Below are positions 1 through 8,390 of a stretch of 64,000 nucleotides of DNA, in pieces; the stretch's first letter is position 1; the number at the start of each line of letters is the position of its first letter. Source of the DNA: Chitinophagaceae bacterium (GTDB lineage: Bacteria; Bacteroidota; Bacteroidia; Chitinophagales; Chitinophagaceae); NCBI GenBank assembly GCA_004028795.1, contig SAIW01000006.1:549541-613540 (forward strand), given 5' to 3'. The translations under genes and the position numbers were made by a program. The notes under the pieces were generated by a model. That model was given only the letters and a program-made list of their open reading frames with translations, was not told where the DNA came from and ran no database searches.

Positions 1-1533
1 AATTTTTCTGCCGTAAAACCATACGATAGAAAAGTTATTACTGAACGCTTACAATACATTCAGCAATTAGCTAATGAAGGAAAAATTCAGTTAAGTAATG
101 TAGATAAATACAATTTAGATATTGTATTGAAAGATAATTTTGAATGGAGAAACGGCTATGCAGATTCGTCTTTACGTTTCAGTTCATTATTCAAAAAATC
201 CATTGCTACCCACCCACCTTTTATAGGTTTAAAGCAAGGAGATTTTTCTGCGTACGTGTTTCCACTAATCAATATTTCTTTAGGGAAAGATAATAATGTA
301 ACCCATAGTTTGTTTAACAATCAACGTGGTATTGGTTTAAGAGGCACATTTACAAAAGGGTTTGGCTACTACGCTTATGTTACTACACACCAGGAAAGAG
401 ACCCTTTATATGTGCAGCAATTTGAACAGAAATATAATGCGGTACCGGGAGCCGGTTATTATAAAAATTTCTCAACAGATGGTTTTGATTATTTTGATGC
501 AAGGGGCGGTTTTATGGTTAAAGCAGCAAAAGGTATTGATTTACAATTTGCTTACGATAAAGTCTTTATTGGCAATGGTTACAGAAGCTTAATACTAAGC
601 GATTTCAGTAACAGTATGTTATTCTTAAAAACCAACTTCAGGTTTTGGAAATTGAATTATTATAATTTATTCAGTGAGCTAACGTCTACTTTTAAACCTG
701 CCGGAGATTTTTTACGCCCTAAAAAATATATGGCCTTGCATATGTTAGAGTTTAATACAAAATCTTTTTCCATTGGTGTATTTGAAGATGTAATGTTTGG
801 CAGAGAAGGAGGGTTTGAATTAGGTTATTTAAACCCGCTAATATTTTATAGAGCAATGGAACAACAGGAAGGAAGTCCCGATAAAGTAACCTTAGGTGCT
901 AACATAAAAACCAATGCATTTAAGAACACACAATTTTATACTCAGATAATTATCAATGAATTTGTTGTAAGTGAAGTGCTGCATTATAATCGTGGCTATT
1001 ATTCAAACAAGCAAGCTTTACAATTAGGCATGAAAGAAATTGATTTATTTGGTATAAAAAATCTTGATGTACAATTAGAAGCTAATTTAATTCGACCTTT
1101 TGTATATGAACATTATGATACTGTAGGTTCATTCACACATTATAATCAACCTTTAGCACATCCTATGGGTGCCAATCTCAGAGAATTTATTGCAGTTGTA
1201 AAATATCAACCTGTTAATAAGCTTTCTTTTGAAGGCAAAATAATTTATAACGAACAAGGTTTAGATTCTGCGGGGGCCAGCTTCGGAGCTAATCCGTTTC
1301 GTTTTTATACTGACAGATTAAGAGATTATGGCTATAAAATAGGTAGCGGTATTTTAGCAAAAAATTTATTACTAAGCGGGACTATTACTTATGAAGTTTC
1401 TCCAAATATTTTCTTAGATGTAAATGCTGTAATAAGAAAATACAAACGTGCAGATGTGGCTACCAGCTTCGATTCTAATATTTTCAATGCCTCATTAAGA
1501 ATTAATTTAGGAAGAAGAGAGTTCGATTTTTAG
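1..1533 (+). CDS. Outer membrane beta-barrel protein, RemB/Wzi-like (5' end outside window)
   Basis: The reading frame is open from the first base, so the gene begins upstream; the TTG at 127 is only an internal codon. The visible 510 residues are rich in alternating aromatic and polar strands and end in a strand finishing NLGRREFDF, with a terminal aromatic residue as in outer membrane barrels. The overall look resembles the capsule-assembly Wzi family, which includes the gliding protein RemB of Flavobacteria. The signal peptide would lie outside the window. Other gliding and type IX secretion genes (porT, gldF, gldG) lie nearby, which fits, but assignment to RemB rather than another barrel is an inference. 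Confidence 0.6.
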   Translation, partial: NFSAVKPYDRKVITERLQYIQQLANEGKIQLSNVDKYNLDIVLKDNFEWRNGYADSSLRFSSLFKKSIATHPPFIGLKQGDFSAYVFPLINISLGKDNNVTHSLFNNQRGIGLRGTFTKGFGYYAYVTTHQERDPLYVQQFEQKYNAVPGAGYYKNFSTDGFDYFDARGGFMVKAAKGIDLQFAYDKVFIGNGYRSLILSDFSNSMLFLKTNFRFWKLNYYNLFSELTSTFKPAGDFLRPKKYMALHMLEFNTKSFSIGVFEDVMFGREGGFELGYLNPLIFYRAMEQQEGSPDKVTLGANIKTNAFKNTQFYTQIIINEFVVSEVLHYNRGYYSNKQALQLGMKEIDLFGIKNLDVQLEANLIRPFVYEHYDTVGSFTHYNQPLAHPMGANLREFIAVVKYQPVNKLSFEGKIIYNEQGLDSAGASFGANPFRFYTDRLRDYGYKIGSGILAKNLLLSGTITYEVSPNIFLDVNAVIRKYKRADVATSFDSNIFNASLRINLGRREFDF

Positions 1534-1594
1534 CTGAATTGAGAAGAAAAAATTTTACTGCAGAGTTTCGGAGAAAGCTAAGTTTCGAATGCAC

Positions 1595-2320
1595 TCAATA
1601 TTCAAAATGCAGTGTAAACAAAATCATTCTGCTATTAATGTCACCCAATACGCTTGAGTATTTTAAGGAAGGGTCTCTTAAATGAATACTGTTTAAGCCA
1701 TTACTGAATTTTATTTCGGGCGATAAAGTGAAATAGGGTAAAAAAATATTGAAACCAATTCCCCCTTCAATACCAAAATCACTGCCTTTAAATTTTATAT
1801 CTCCCGTTGTATTTGTTGCATTGGCATTGCTTGTTAAGTATAAATTATAACGAATACCACCTAACATATACACTCTGAAATTATCAATACGGTCTGAGTT
1901 GAATTTTAAATGAAAAGGAAAGCTTACAATATTGGCAGGCAATACTTTTTTCTGATAAACAGGCTCACCCGGCAAAGGGTTATTTAACACGTATTCAAAA
2001 TACATAGATTGCCCTATAATGAATGTTGGTGCTATTCTCACCTGAAATCTATCACTTAATCTGCCTGTTGCACTAAGCCCTAAAAATATACCGCCGCTTT
2101 TTCCCGGTTCTGCCACCAACACACTATCATCTGTAATAAATTTTTTACTTCTGGTAACCGCCAAAAAAGAATTGGCATAGCCTAAAGTTGCCCCGAAATA
2201 ATAAGGCTTATCATCATGATCGGCTCTGAAAATTTCTCTTTGTGCATTGGCAAAATTGGCAATACAGCAAAATAATAAACATAACAGACTTACACTTTTG
2301 TTCCGCAATAAATAGTGCAT
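1595..2320 (-). CDS. porT: PorT family outer membrane beta-barrel protein (type IX secretion)
   Basis: The 241-residue protein has a signal peptide ending near the FANAQR segment (residues 20-28), then short amphipathic strands typical of a small 8-stranded barrel, ending in an aromatic residue (HFEY). Features such as YYFGATLGYANSF near the start and the late HLRDPSLKYSS segment match PorT proteins of Bacteroidota as I know them; PorT/SprT is needed for assembly of the type IX secretion system in the outer membrane. It overlaps the end of ubiE by 31 bases, and ubiE-porT adjacency is common in this phylum, so the two are probably cotranscribed. Confidence 0.82.
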   Translation of the reverse strand: MHYLLRNKSVSLLCLLFCCIANFANAQREIFRADHDDKPYYFGATLGYANSFLAVTRSKKFITDDSVLVAEPGKSGGIFLGLSATGRLSDRFQVRIAPTFIIGQSMYFEYVLNNPLPGEPVYQKKVLPANIVSFPFHLKFNSDRIDNFRVYMLGGIRYNLYLTSNANATNTTGDIKFKGSDFGIEGGIGFNIFLPYFTLSPEIKFSNGLNSIHLRDPSLKYSSVLGDINSRMILFTLHFEY

Positions 2321-3036
2321 ATTCCTAAGCTGAGAGGTTGTAAATAAGTTTGTGTAAATCCTACGCCATGCATTATGTTTAAAAAGTTTTGCCCTTCAGG
2401 AAAAGCAAAAACACTGTTATTTAAATATTGATATGCTTTTTTATCGCTTGCAAAAGCCTGTACCAAACCGGGTGCTAATTTGCTTAAATAAAATTGATAT
2501 AAAAACTTAAAACTTTTTTGTTTGGGTTTTGAAAATTCTAATACTACCAATTTTCCTCCCGGCTTTAATACACGCAACATTTCTGCTAAACCTTTTTCTA
2601 AATTTTCAAAATTGCGTACACCAAATGCTACTGTTATACCATCAAAAAAATTATCTTCAAAAGCAATGTTCTCACTATCACCCTGTTGTAATTCTATTAT
2701 TTTTTCTAACCCTTTCTGTTGAATTTTTTTCCTTCCTAAATCCAGCATCCCTGCACTAATATCAATACCGTAAATTTTATCAGGATGCAGTTCTTTATGT
2801 GTCATTAAGGCCACATCTGCTGTACCTGTTGCCACATCTAAAACAATTTTTGGTTTTAGTTTTTTTAATTGACTGATAGCTTTCTTTCTCCACCAAATAT
2901 CTACACCCGCACTTAAAAATCGGTTTAAAAAATCGTATTTACCTGCAATGCTGTTAAACATTTCTGCAACCTGTTTCTTTTTATTCAGATTACTTTCCGC
3001 ATCGGGTACTATAACATCGTGAGCGTATTTATTCAT
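2290..3036 (-). CDS. ubiE: Demethylmenaquinone/ubiquinone C-methyltransferase UbiE (MenG)
   Basis: This is a 248-residue SAM-dependent methyltransferase of usual length for UbiE. It shows the family N-terminal block MFNSIAGKYDFLN (about residues 26-38), the SAM-binding glycine motif VLDVATGTADVA (about 65-76), and VAFGVRNFENLEKGL, which is characteristic of UbiE/COQ5. In Bacteroidota, which use menaquinone, it catalyses the last methylation of menaquinone synthesis in the cytoplasm. Its 3' end overlaps porT by 31 bases. The start at 3036 gives the expected short N-terminus. Confidence 0.95.
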   Translation of the reverse strand: MNKYAHDVIVPDAESNLNKKKQVAEMFNSIAGKYDFLNRFLSAGVDIWWRKKAISQLKKLKPKIVLDVATGTADVALMTHKELHPDKIYGIDISAGMLDLGRKKIQQKGLEKIIELQQGDSENIAFEDNFFDGITVAFGVRNFENLEKGLAEMLRVLKPGGKLVVLEFSKPKQKSFKFLYQFYLSKLAPGLVQAFASDKKAYQYLNNSVFAFPEGQNFLNIMHGVGFTQTYLQPLSLGICTIYCGTKV

Positions 3037-3085
3037 CTGTTGCGAAGATATTGAAATTGGGTTTGTTGTTGCTTTTGATTAAAGA

Positions 3086-4294
3086 CTAATCAACTTTATC
3101 ACATGGATACATGTTCTTAATATAGAACATTCCATCAAAAACATTTGTCCAACTCCCTTTTTCTGATTTATGAAAAAGGCCTTTCATATAAAACAATTCA
3201 TCTGTCCGTATTGTTCTAAAATTTATAAACCCGAAATTATAGTTAAGTTTATTTACCCAACTCTCAAAACTTTGAAGTTTTGGTTTTTCTATTTCAAACT
3301 TATCCAGAACAGAAATTCTGCCTGCCGTTCCTTGATGTGATGTAAAACCAAGGATATAGACTTCTGACCCAAGTAATTTATAAAGTTCATTTCCAAATGA
3401 AGTTGAATTTTGGCCAGGAATGAGTGCTATATTTTTTGCAACATGGCCACTATGTGACCAAACAATCACTTTTTTATCCTTGTATTTTTTTGAAAGAAGC
3501 CACATTAAATTATTTGCCATAGCTGTATCCCGAATAATTGAATTTTCAGGATGTTTTGCAAATGCGTTAAGTGCGGCGTTAGAAAGGTTTATAAACTCTT
3601 GTTGCCAGAAATCATCCTTAACGTTATTAACCAAAAGCTGTAAACTATTCAGAAAAAAAAATTTCTCTTTTTCAGTTAAATTAGAATGATACTCTTTTGT
3701 AATTAATTCCTTTAGGATATTAATAAAAGAAGAAGAATCTTTTATTGAATAGTTATGTGTTTGTAAAAAACTTGTTACTGCTTTAACATACTTTTCTTTC
3801 GATAAAACAGAAGAATGCCGACAGTCTATCCCTGAAATTAATAAGGGGTTTTTGGTTTGTAGTGTTTGAATAATATATCGATAAAGTTCTTGTGTTTGTA
3901 AACACTTAGACCAAATGCTATAGATATTACCCTTTACTTCTTCAACATATTTTTCAGGGGCTAAAGCATTAACATCAATTGTGTTCAAACTCCAAAAGTC
4001 GCTTTCAAAAGCAAGAATATCAAAGCCTAAATGTTCATGTAAAAATTTTATCAATTTTATTTTTGCTAAAAAAGTGGGAGCATCACCATGATCTTGTTCA
4101 CCCAATAAAACAACTCTGCTATTCCCAATCGCATCTTTAATACATGCTAAATCAGAAAAGTTATCATTGGTAGTATCTATTGAATAAATTCCTTTGAAAT
4201 TCTCTTGAATAAATTGCTCAATTTTCTTTTGTGCATTTGCATTAATTGCTAAACACAATAACACTAAGAAAAATACTATTCTTTGAAAAATCAT
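3086..4294 (-). CDS. Secreted erythromycin-esterase-like hydrolase
   Basis: The 402-residue protein has an N-terminal signal peptide (hydrophobic run to residue 20 then NANAQ). The block VVLLGEQDHGDAPTF (about 59-73) corresponds to the G-E-x-x-H-G motif of the erythromycin esterase/EreA fold, and VIVWSHSGHVAKN (about 275-287) to the second histidine motif of that family. EreA enzymes open macrolide lactones, but most chromosomal relatives have unknown substrates, so resistance should not be assumed. Its start codon follows the ruvB stop codon with no gap, which suggests cotranscription with ruvB. Export to periplasm or outside is predicted. Confidence 0.82.
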   Translation of the reverse strand: MIFQRIVFFLVLLCLAINANAQKKIEQFIQENFKGIYSIDTTNDNFSDLACIKDAIGNSRVVLLGEQDHGDAPTFLAKIKLIKFLHEHLGFDILAFESDFWSLNTIDVNALAPEKYVEEVKGNIYSIWSKCLQTQELYRYIIQTLQTKNPLLISGIDCRHSSVLSKEKYVKAVTSFLQTHNYSIKDSSSFINILKELITKEYHSNLTEKEKFFFLNSLQLLVNNVKDDFWQQEFINLSNAALNAFAKHPENSIIRDTAMANNLMWLLSKKYKDKKVIVWSHSGHVAKNIALIPGQNSTSFGNELYKLLGSEVYILGFTSHQGTAGRISVLDKFEIEKPKLQSFESWVNKLNYNFGFINFRTIRTDELFYMKGLFHKSEKGSWTNVFDGMFYIKNMYPCDKVD

Positions 4295-5329
4295 TTAACT
4301 AAACAAACTGTTTTGCTGATTATTGTTATAAGGCTTTTTACCTAAATGCTCATAAGCTTTGGCAGTAACTTCTCTTCCTCTGGAAGTGCGTTGTATAAAA
4401 CCTTCCTGTATTAAAAACGGTTCGTATACTTCTTCAATGGTACCGGCTTCTTCGCCAACGGCAGTGGCGATATTATTAATACCAACAGGGCCACCTTTAA
4501 ATTTTTCTATAATGGTTAAAAGAATTCTGTTATCCATATCATCTAAACCATATTCATCTACATTCAATGCTTTTAAAGCATGTTGTGTGATGCCTGCATC
4601 AATTTCGCCATCATTTAATACCTGTGCAAAATCTCTCACTCTTCTTAATAAACCATTGGCTATACGTGGTGTGCCTCTGCTTCTTCCTGCAATTTCTTTA
4701 GCAGCATCTTTTGTTATAGAAGCATTTAAAATAGCAGCACTTCTTAAAATAATTTTTTGAAGTGTGGCAGCGTTATAATACTCCAATCTTGATTTTATAC
4801 CAAACCGTGAAAGTAATGGTGCAGTTAATAAACCGCTTCTGGTAGTAGCACCAACCAATGTAAACGGATTAAGATTTAATTGAATACTTCTGGCATTGGG
4901 CCCGCTGTCAATCATAATATCAATTCTGAAATCTTCCATGGCAGCATATAAATATTCTTCTACAACCGTACTTAAGCGGTGTATTTCATCAATAAATAAA
5001 ACATCATTCGGCTCAAGAGCGGTAAGTAATCCGGCAAGGTCTCCGGGTTTTTCAATAACAGGTCCGCTGGTTTCTTTAATCTTTACTCCCAATTCATTGG
5101 CAACAATTCTGCTTAAAGTTGTTTTACCCAAACCCGGCGGGCCATGAAATAAAACATGGTCTAATGCTTCTCCCCGAATTTTAGCAGCTTTAATAAATAT
5201 GGTAAGGTTTTCTATTAATTGAGGCTGACCTGAAAAATCATCAATAGCAGCAGGCCGTATGGCATTTTCAAAGTCTTTATCGGTATTATTAAATTCTTCT
5301 GAGTTAATATGAATGTTAGAATTAGCCAT
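4295..5329 (-). CDS. ruvB: Holliday junction branch migration ATPase RuvB
   Basis: RuvB is the hexameric AAA+ motor that drives Holliday junction migration with RuvA during recombinational repair. The 344-residue product has normal length. It shows the Walker A motif [10 protein letters not shown] (about 64-73), the Walker B/DEIHRLS box (about 115-121), sensor 1 in the LVGATTR segment, and the C-terminal winged helix with [17 protein letters not shown]. ruvA and ruvC are not in the window. It is the first gene of a leftward pair with the esterase-like gene; a probable promoter lies directly before its start. Confidence 0.97.
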   Translation of the reverse strand: MANSNIHINSEEFNNTDKDFENAIRPAAIDDFSGQPQLIENLTIFIKAAKIRGEALDHVLFHGPPGLGKTTLSRIVANELGVKIKETSGPVIEKPGDLAGLLTALEPNDVLFIDEIHRLSTVVEEYLYAAMEDFRIDIMIDSGPNARSIQLNLNPFTLVGATTRSGLLTAPLLSRFGIKSRLEYYNAATLQKIILRSAAILNASITKDAAKEIAGRSRGTPRIANGLLRRVRDFAQVLNDGEIDAGITQHALKALNVDEYGLDDMDNRILLTIIEKFKGGPVGINNIATAVGEEAGTIEEVYEPFLIQEGFIQRTSRGREVTAKAYEHLGKKPYNNNQQNSLFS

Positions 5330-5334
5330 TGGTT

Positions 5335-5342
5335 CAAAACTA
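5335..5342 (-). promoter_or_regulatory. Probable ruvB -7 promoter element, leaderless
   Basis: On the minus strand this reads TAGTTTTG, which fits the Bacteroidota -7 consensus TAnnTTTG. Nineteen bases upstream is TTA, one mismatch from the -33 TTG. Only five bases separate the element from the ruvB ATG, so the transcript would start at or next to the start codon. The start point is inferred from the motif, not measured. Confidence 0.5.
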
Positions 5343-5397
5343 CAAAATAAGATTTACGTAATAATGATAAGAGCGTTGAAAATAATTTTTAAAAAAT

Positions 5398-5429
5398 ATT
5401 TGTACATACAAATAAAACTACTACATTTG
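5398..5429 (+). promoter_or_regulatory. marR promoter with overlapping palindromic operator
   Basis: The sequence has TTG at 5400-5402, a 19-base spacer and TACATTTG at 5422-5429: an exact match to the Bacteroidota promoter TTG-N19-TAnnTTTG. The 16-base palindrome ATTTGTA-CA-TACAAAT (5398-5413) covers the -33 element, a position where a bound repressor would block sigma factor. The ATG at 5438 lies eight bases after the -7 element, so the leader would be very short. A near-identical 12-base core recurs at 5884-5895. Autorepression by the MarR protein is the obvious inference. Confidence 0.7.
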
Positions 5430-5437
5430 TACCCGCA

Positions 5438-5866
5438 ATGAAAAATTCAGAAAGTAAATATTGCAATTGTCTTTACTTTAACGCTGCTGCTTTAGCAAGA
5501 AAGGTAGAGAAAATGGCTACTGAAAGCTGGAAAGAAACCGGCCTTGCACCCAGCCATGCCTATTTGCTTTTATTGATTCTGGAAGAGCCCGGCATGCAGC
5601 CCGGTTGTATTGCCAGTCACCTGCAACTCTCTCCCAGCACCATTACACGTTTGATTGAAAAGTTAGAAGAAAAGAAATTAGTGGTTCGTACAACAGAAGG
5701 AAAATTAACCAATGTGTACCCAACTCCTAAAGCAAAAGAACTATTACCGCAAATGAAAAATTGTGGGCAACAATTTTATAAATCTTGTGTTGATGTTTTA
5801 GGAAAAGAAGAAAACTCTAAAATAGTTTCTGCCTTAAGAAGTGTTGCAGATAAACTTGGTGATTAA
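5438..5866 (+). CDS. MarR family transcriptional regulator
   Basis: The 142-residue protein has the length and layout of MarR repressors: an N-terminal dimerisation helix, a winged helix with PGCIASHLQLSPSTITRLIEKLEEKKLV-type recognition region (about 53-80, written here only as a location) and a wing RTTEGKLTNVYPT (about 84-96). The N-terminus carries KYCNCLYFNAAA with two cysteines one residue apart, which could act as a thiol or metal switch; this is inference. It heads a rightward group of redox genes and has a palindrome over its own promoter and another before the next gene, consistent with a local repressor. Confidence 0.88.
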   Translation: MKNSESKYCNCLYFNAAALARKVEKMATESWKETGLAPSHAYLLLLILEEPGMQPGCIASHLQLSPSTITRLIEKLEEKKLVVRTTEGKLTNVYPTPKAKELLPQMKNCGQQFYKSCVDVLGKEENSKIVSALRSVADKLGD

Positions 5867-5883
5867 TTTTTTTACTTAAACAC

Positions 5884-5895
5884 TTGTATATACAA
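5884..5895. promoter_or_regulatory. Second copy of the putative MarR operator
   Basis: The perfect palindrome TTGTATATACAA lies between the MarR gene and the NmrA-like gene, 22 bases before the latter's start. It differs from the core of the upstream site (TTGTACATACAA, 5400-5411) at one central base. Two matching palindromes flanking the regulator gene point to one DNA-binding protein acting at both. No good -7 element was found between this site and the start codon at 5918. Confidence 0.6.
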
Positions 5896-5917
5896 ACAAA
5901 TTTTAAAACAAATAAAA

Positions 5918-6814
5918 ATGAAGTACGTAATTACAGGCTCAATCGGCCACATCAGTAAACCGATAACTGAAAACTTAGTAAAAGCAGGGCATGATGTAAC
6001 AGTTATAACAAGCAAAGAAGCTAATAAAGCTGCTGTTGAAGCTTTAGGTGCCAAAGCAGCAATAGGCTCTGTTGAAGATGTTACATTTTTAACCAACACT
6101 TTTACTGGTGCAGATGCAGTGTACACTATGGTTCCGCCAAACTTTGCAGCAACAGCTTGGAAAGAATGGATTGCAGGCATAGGTAATAATTATGCAACAG
6201 CTATTAAAAATGCAGGTGTAAAAAAAGTGGTAAACCTTAGCAGTGTTGGTGCTCATTTAGCAGAAGGCTGCGGCCCTGTTAGCGGAGTGCATTTTGTAGA
6301 AAAAGCTTTAAATGCTTTAGATGGTGTTGATGTTAAACACTTACGTCCTGCCTTTTTTTATTATAATTTTTTTGCTAACATCGGAATGATTCAACACATG
6401 AATATCATTGGTGGAAACTATGGCGGTACAGATACTTTATTAGTTTTAGTTGAACCTTATGATATTGCTGAAGTTGCTACTGAAGAGTTATTAAATCTGA
6501 ATTTTACAGGCTCCTCCATTCGATATATAGCAAGTGATGAAAGAACAACCGGCGATGTTGCCAAAGTATTAGGAGCAGCTATCGGCAAACCTGAATTACC
6601 ATGGATTGGTTTTAGCGATGAAGATGCTTTGAACGGAATGAAACAGGCAGGCTTATCGGAAGAAGTAGCTAAGAATTACGTAGAAATGGGAGCCACACTT
6701 CGTAACGGTACAATGATAGAAGATTATCTGAAACATAAGCCTGTGTTAAGCCAAACTAAATTAGAAGACTTTGCTGCAATATTTTCTCAAGTATATCGTC
6801 AATCAAATAATTAA
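5918..6814 (+). CDS. NmrA-like atypical short-chain dehydrogenase (NAD(P)-binding)
   Basis: This 298-residue protein begins with a Rossmann segment, MKYVITGSIGHISKPITENL, in which TGSIGHIS replaces the usual TGATGxxG, as in the NmrA/HSCARG atypical SDR group. VVNLSSVGAH (about 106-115) and HLRPAFFYYNF (about 144-154) are typical of that family; the classical catalytic YxxxK is not seen. Such proteins are often NADP(H) redox sensors or quinone-type oxidoreductases; the substrate is unknown. It follows the MarR gene after a 51-base gap containing a palindromic operator, and the next gene starts 11 bases after its stop, so the two are likely cotranscribed. Confidence 0.82.
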   Translation: MKYVITGSIGHISKPITENLVKAGHDVTVITSKEANKAAVEALGAKAAIGSVEDVTFLTNTFTGADAVYTMVPPNFAATAWKEWIAGIGNNYATAIKNAGVKKVVNLSSVGAHLAEGCGPVSGVHFVEKALNALDGVDVKHLRPAFFYYNFFANIGMIQHMNIIGGNYGGTDTLLVLVEPYDIAEVATEELLNLNFTGSSIRYIASDERTTGDVAKVLGAAIGKPELPWIGFSDEDALNGMKQAGLSEEVAKNYVEMGATLRNGTMIEDYLKHKPVLSQTKLEDFAAIFSQVYRQSNN

Positions 6815-6825
6815 AACTAAAACTT

Positions 6826-7473
6826 ATGAAAGTAGGTATTATCGGTTCGGCAGGTGTTGGCCAGATTTTAGCAAAAGCATTTTATGCTGAAGGCCATGAA
6901 GTAAAATTGGGAACAAGAGATATTAATAAACAAGGGTTAGAAAGTTTTAAACAAGAGAACACTGACATTAAAGTAGTTTCTTTTAGTGATGCTGCAAAAT
7001 TCGGAGAGCTGTTGGTGTTAGCTGTTAGTGGTGAAGTAGTTCATAATGCAGTTGAATTAGCAGGTAAAGAAAATTTCAGTAATAAAACTGTTATTGATGT
7101 TACCAACCCTATTGCTAAAGAACCACCTGTTAATGGTGTATTGAAATTTTTTACAGATATCAATGAATCATTGATGGAAAAAATTCAGCAACAAATTCCG
7201 GATGCTAAATTGGTAAAAGCATTTAACAGTGTCGGGGGTTATGTTATGTATAAACCGAAATTTAAAGATGGTACTCCCACTATGTTTATTGCAGGAAACG
7301 ATGCAGCAGCCAAGCAAACAGTAACTGATATTCTTACCAGTTTTGGCTGGGAAACTGAAGATGCGGGAAACGCAGCAGCAGCAAGGGCTATAGAGCCATT
7401 ATGTATACTTTGGTGTATATCAGGATTTTTAAAGAACGACTGGTACCATGCATTTAAACTATTAAAAGCATAA
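6826..7473 (+). CDS. NADPH-dependent F420-reductase-like oxidoreductase
   Basis: The 215-residue protein starts with MKVGIIGSAGVGQILAKAF, a Rossmann nucleotide-binding motif, followed by GTRD at about 31-34, where an arginine after the second strand favours NADP(H). VIDVTNPIAK (about 90-99) and VKAFNSVGGYVM (about 128-139) match the NADP oxidoreductase (F420-dependent) family. Bacteroidota generally lack F420, so a different acceptor is likely; this is inference. It is 11 bases downstream of the NmrA-like gene and shares its presumed control by the MarR regulator. Confidence 0.82.
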   Translation: MKVGIIGSAGVGQILAKAFYAEGHEVKLGTRDINKQGLESFKQENTDIKVVSFSDAAKFGELLVLAVSGEVVHNAVELAGKENFSNKTVIDVTNPIAKEPPVNGVLKFFTDINESLMEKIQQQIPDAKLVKAFNSVGGYVMYKPKFKDGTPTMFIAGNDAAAKQTVTDILTSFGWETEDAGNAAAARAIEPLCILWCISGFLKNDWYHAFKLLKA

Positions 7474-7498
7474 TTAATAACAAAGCGTTGAAGAGTGT

Positions 7499-7565
7499 CC
7501 TTCGACTCCGCTCAGGATAAACTGCAAAGAAGTTGAATAAAGAACCTACCTACTGACAGGCAGGC
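7499..7565. repeat. Two dispersed intergenic repeat fragments
   Basis: Two different repeats sit side by side in the 121-base gap before the SDR gene. The first, TCCTTCGACTCCGCTCAGG (7499-7517), contains TTCGACTCCGCTCA, whose reverse complement matches TGAGCGAAGCCGAA near 37702 at 12 of 14 bases. The second (7544-7565) matches the reverse complement of 42106-42127 at 19 of 22 bases. Both look like parts of high-copy intergenic repeats of this genome. A role in transcript ends is possible but not shown. Confidence 0.6.
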
Positions 7566-7594
7566 AACAGTTGATAACAAAAAAACAAAAACAC

Positions 7595-8335
7595 ATGAGT
7601 AAAAAAATTGCATTAGTTACCGGTGCTAACAAAGGCATTGGATTAGAAACAGTAAAACAATTAGCTGAAAACGGGGTAAAAGTTATTGCAGCAAGCCGTA
7701 ATAAAGAACGCGGAGAAGCAGCCGTAGCAAGCCTTGTAAAGGATGGATTAGATGTTGAATTTTTACAATTAGATGTTGTTAATGAAGCAGATATTCATAA
7801 TGCTTATCAATACATCAGCAACAATTACGGCAAATTGGATATTTTAATTAATAACGCCGGTATTCAGGTTGAAAGTGATAGTGATTGGGCTATAAATACC
7901 AGTGTTAATGTGAACGAAAAAGCATTACGCGAAACATTCGAAACAAACTTTTTTGCAATCATTAAACTAACTGATGAGTTATTGCCTTTACTTAAAAAAA
8001 GTGATGCCGGAAGAATTGTAAACTTAAGCAGCATATTGGGTTCATTAACCTTACATGCAGATGAAAACTCACCAATTTACGGTTCAAAATTATTTGCTTA
8101 CGATGCATCTAAGACTGCGTTGAATGCTTATACGGTGCATTTAGCAGCTGCTTTAAAAGAAACAAAAATTAAAGTAAACTCAGCTCATCCGGGTTGGGTA
8201 AAAACAGATATGGGTTCTGATGCTGCACCTATGCATGTAGTTGATGGAGCTAAAACATCTGTTGAATTAGCTTTACTTAATGAAGATGGACCTACAGGAA
8301 AATACATTCATTTAGGCAATGAATTACCTTGGTAA
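7595..8335 (+). CDS. Short-chain dehydrogenase/reductase (SDR)
   Basis: A classical SDR of 246 residues. It has TGANKGIG (about 10-17) for cofactor binding, NNAGIQ (about 84-89), the serine in NLSSILGS (about 145-152) and the catalytic YDASKTA motif (about 169-175), with NSAHPGWVKTDMG after it. This carbonyl-reductase-like arrangement suggests reduction of small carbonyl compounds by NADPH; the substrate is unknown. The ATG at 7595 is preferred to the in-frame TTG at 7571 because the Rossmann fold starts right after it. It lies 121 bases after the F420-reductase-like gene, across repeat fragments, so it may or may not belong to the same transcript. Confidence 0.9.
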   Translation: MSKKIALVTGANKGIGLETVKQLAENGVKVIAASRNKERGEAAVASLVKDGLDVEFLQLDVVNEADIHNAYQYISNNYGKLDILINNAGIQVESDSDWAINTSVNVNEKALRETFETNFFAIIKLTDELLPLLKKSDAGRIVNLSSILGSLTLHADENSPIYGSKLFAYDASKTALNAYTVHLAAALKETKIKVNSAHPGWVKTDMGSDAAPMHVVDGAKTSVELALLNEDGPTGKYIHLGNELPW

Positions 8336-8350
8336 ATAAATAGTCTCCAT

Positions 8351-8390
8351 AAAATAAAATCCCGCTTCAATTGAAGCGGGATTTTATTTT
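8351..8390. terminator. Bidirectional terminator, perfect 40-base palindrome
   Basis: The left half AAAATAAAATCCCGCTTCAA is followed exactly by its reverse complement. The hairpin has a GC-rich core (CCCGCTTC/GAAGCGGG) flanked by A and T tracts on either side, so it can stop transcription from both directions between the converging SDR gene and the 62-residue gene. The last two bases overlap that gene's stop codon. Confidence 0.85.

Noticed and set aside
4359..4760. 133-residue frame antisense to ruvB
   Set aside because: Opposite a well-conserved gene with no signs of coding.
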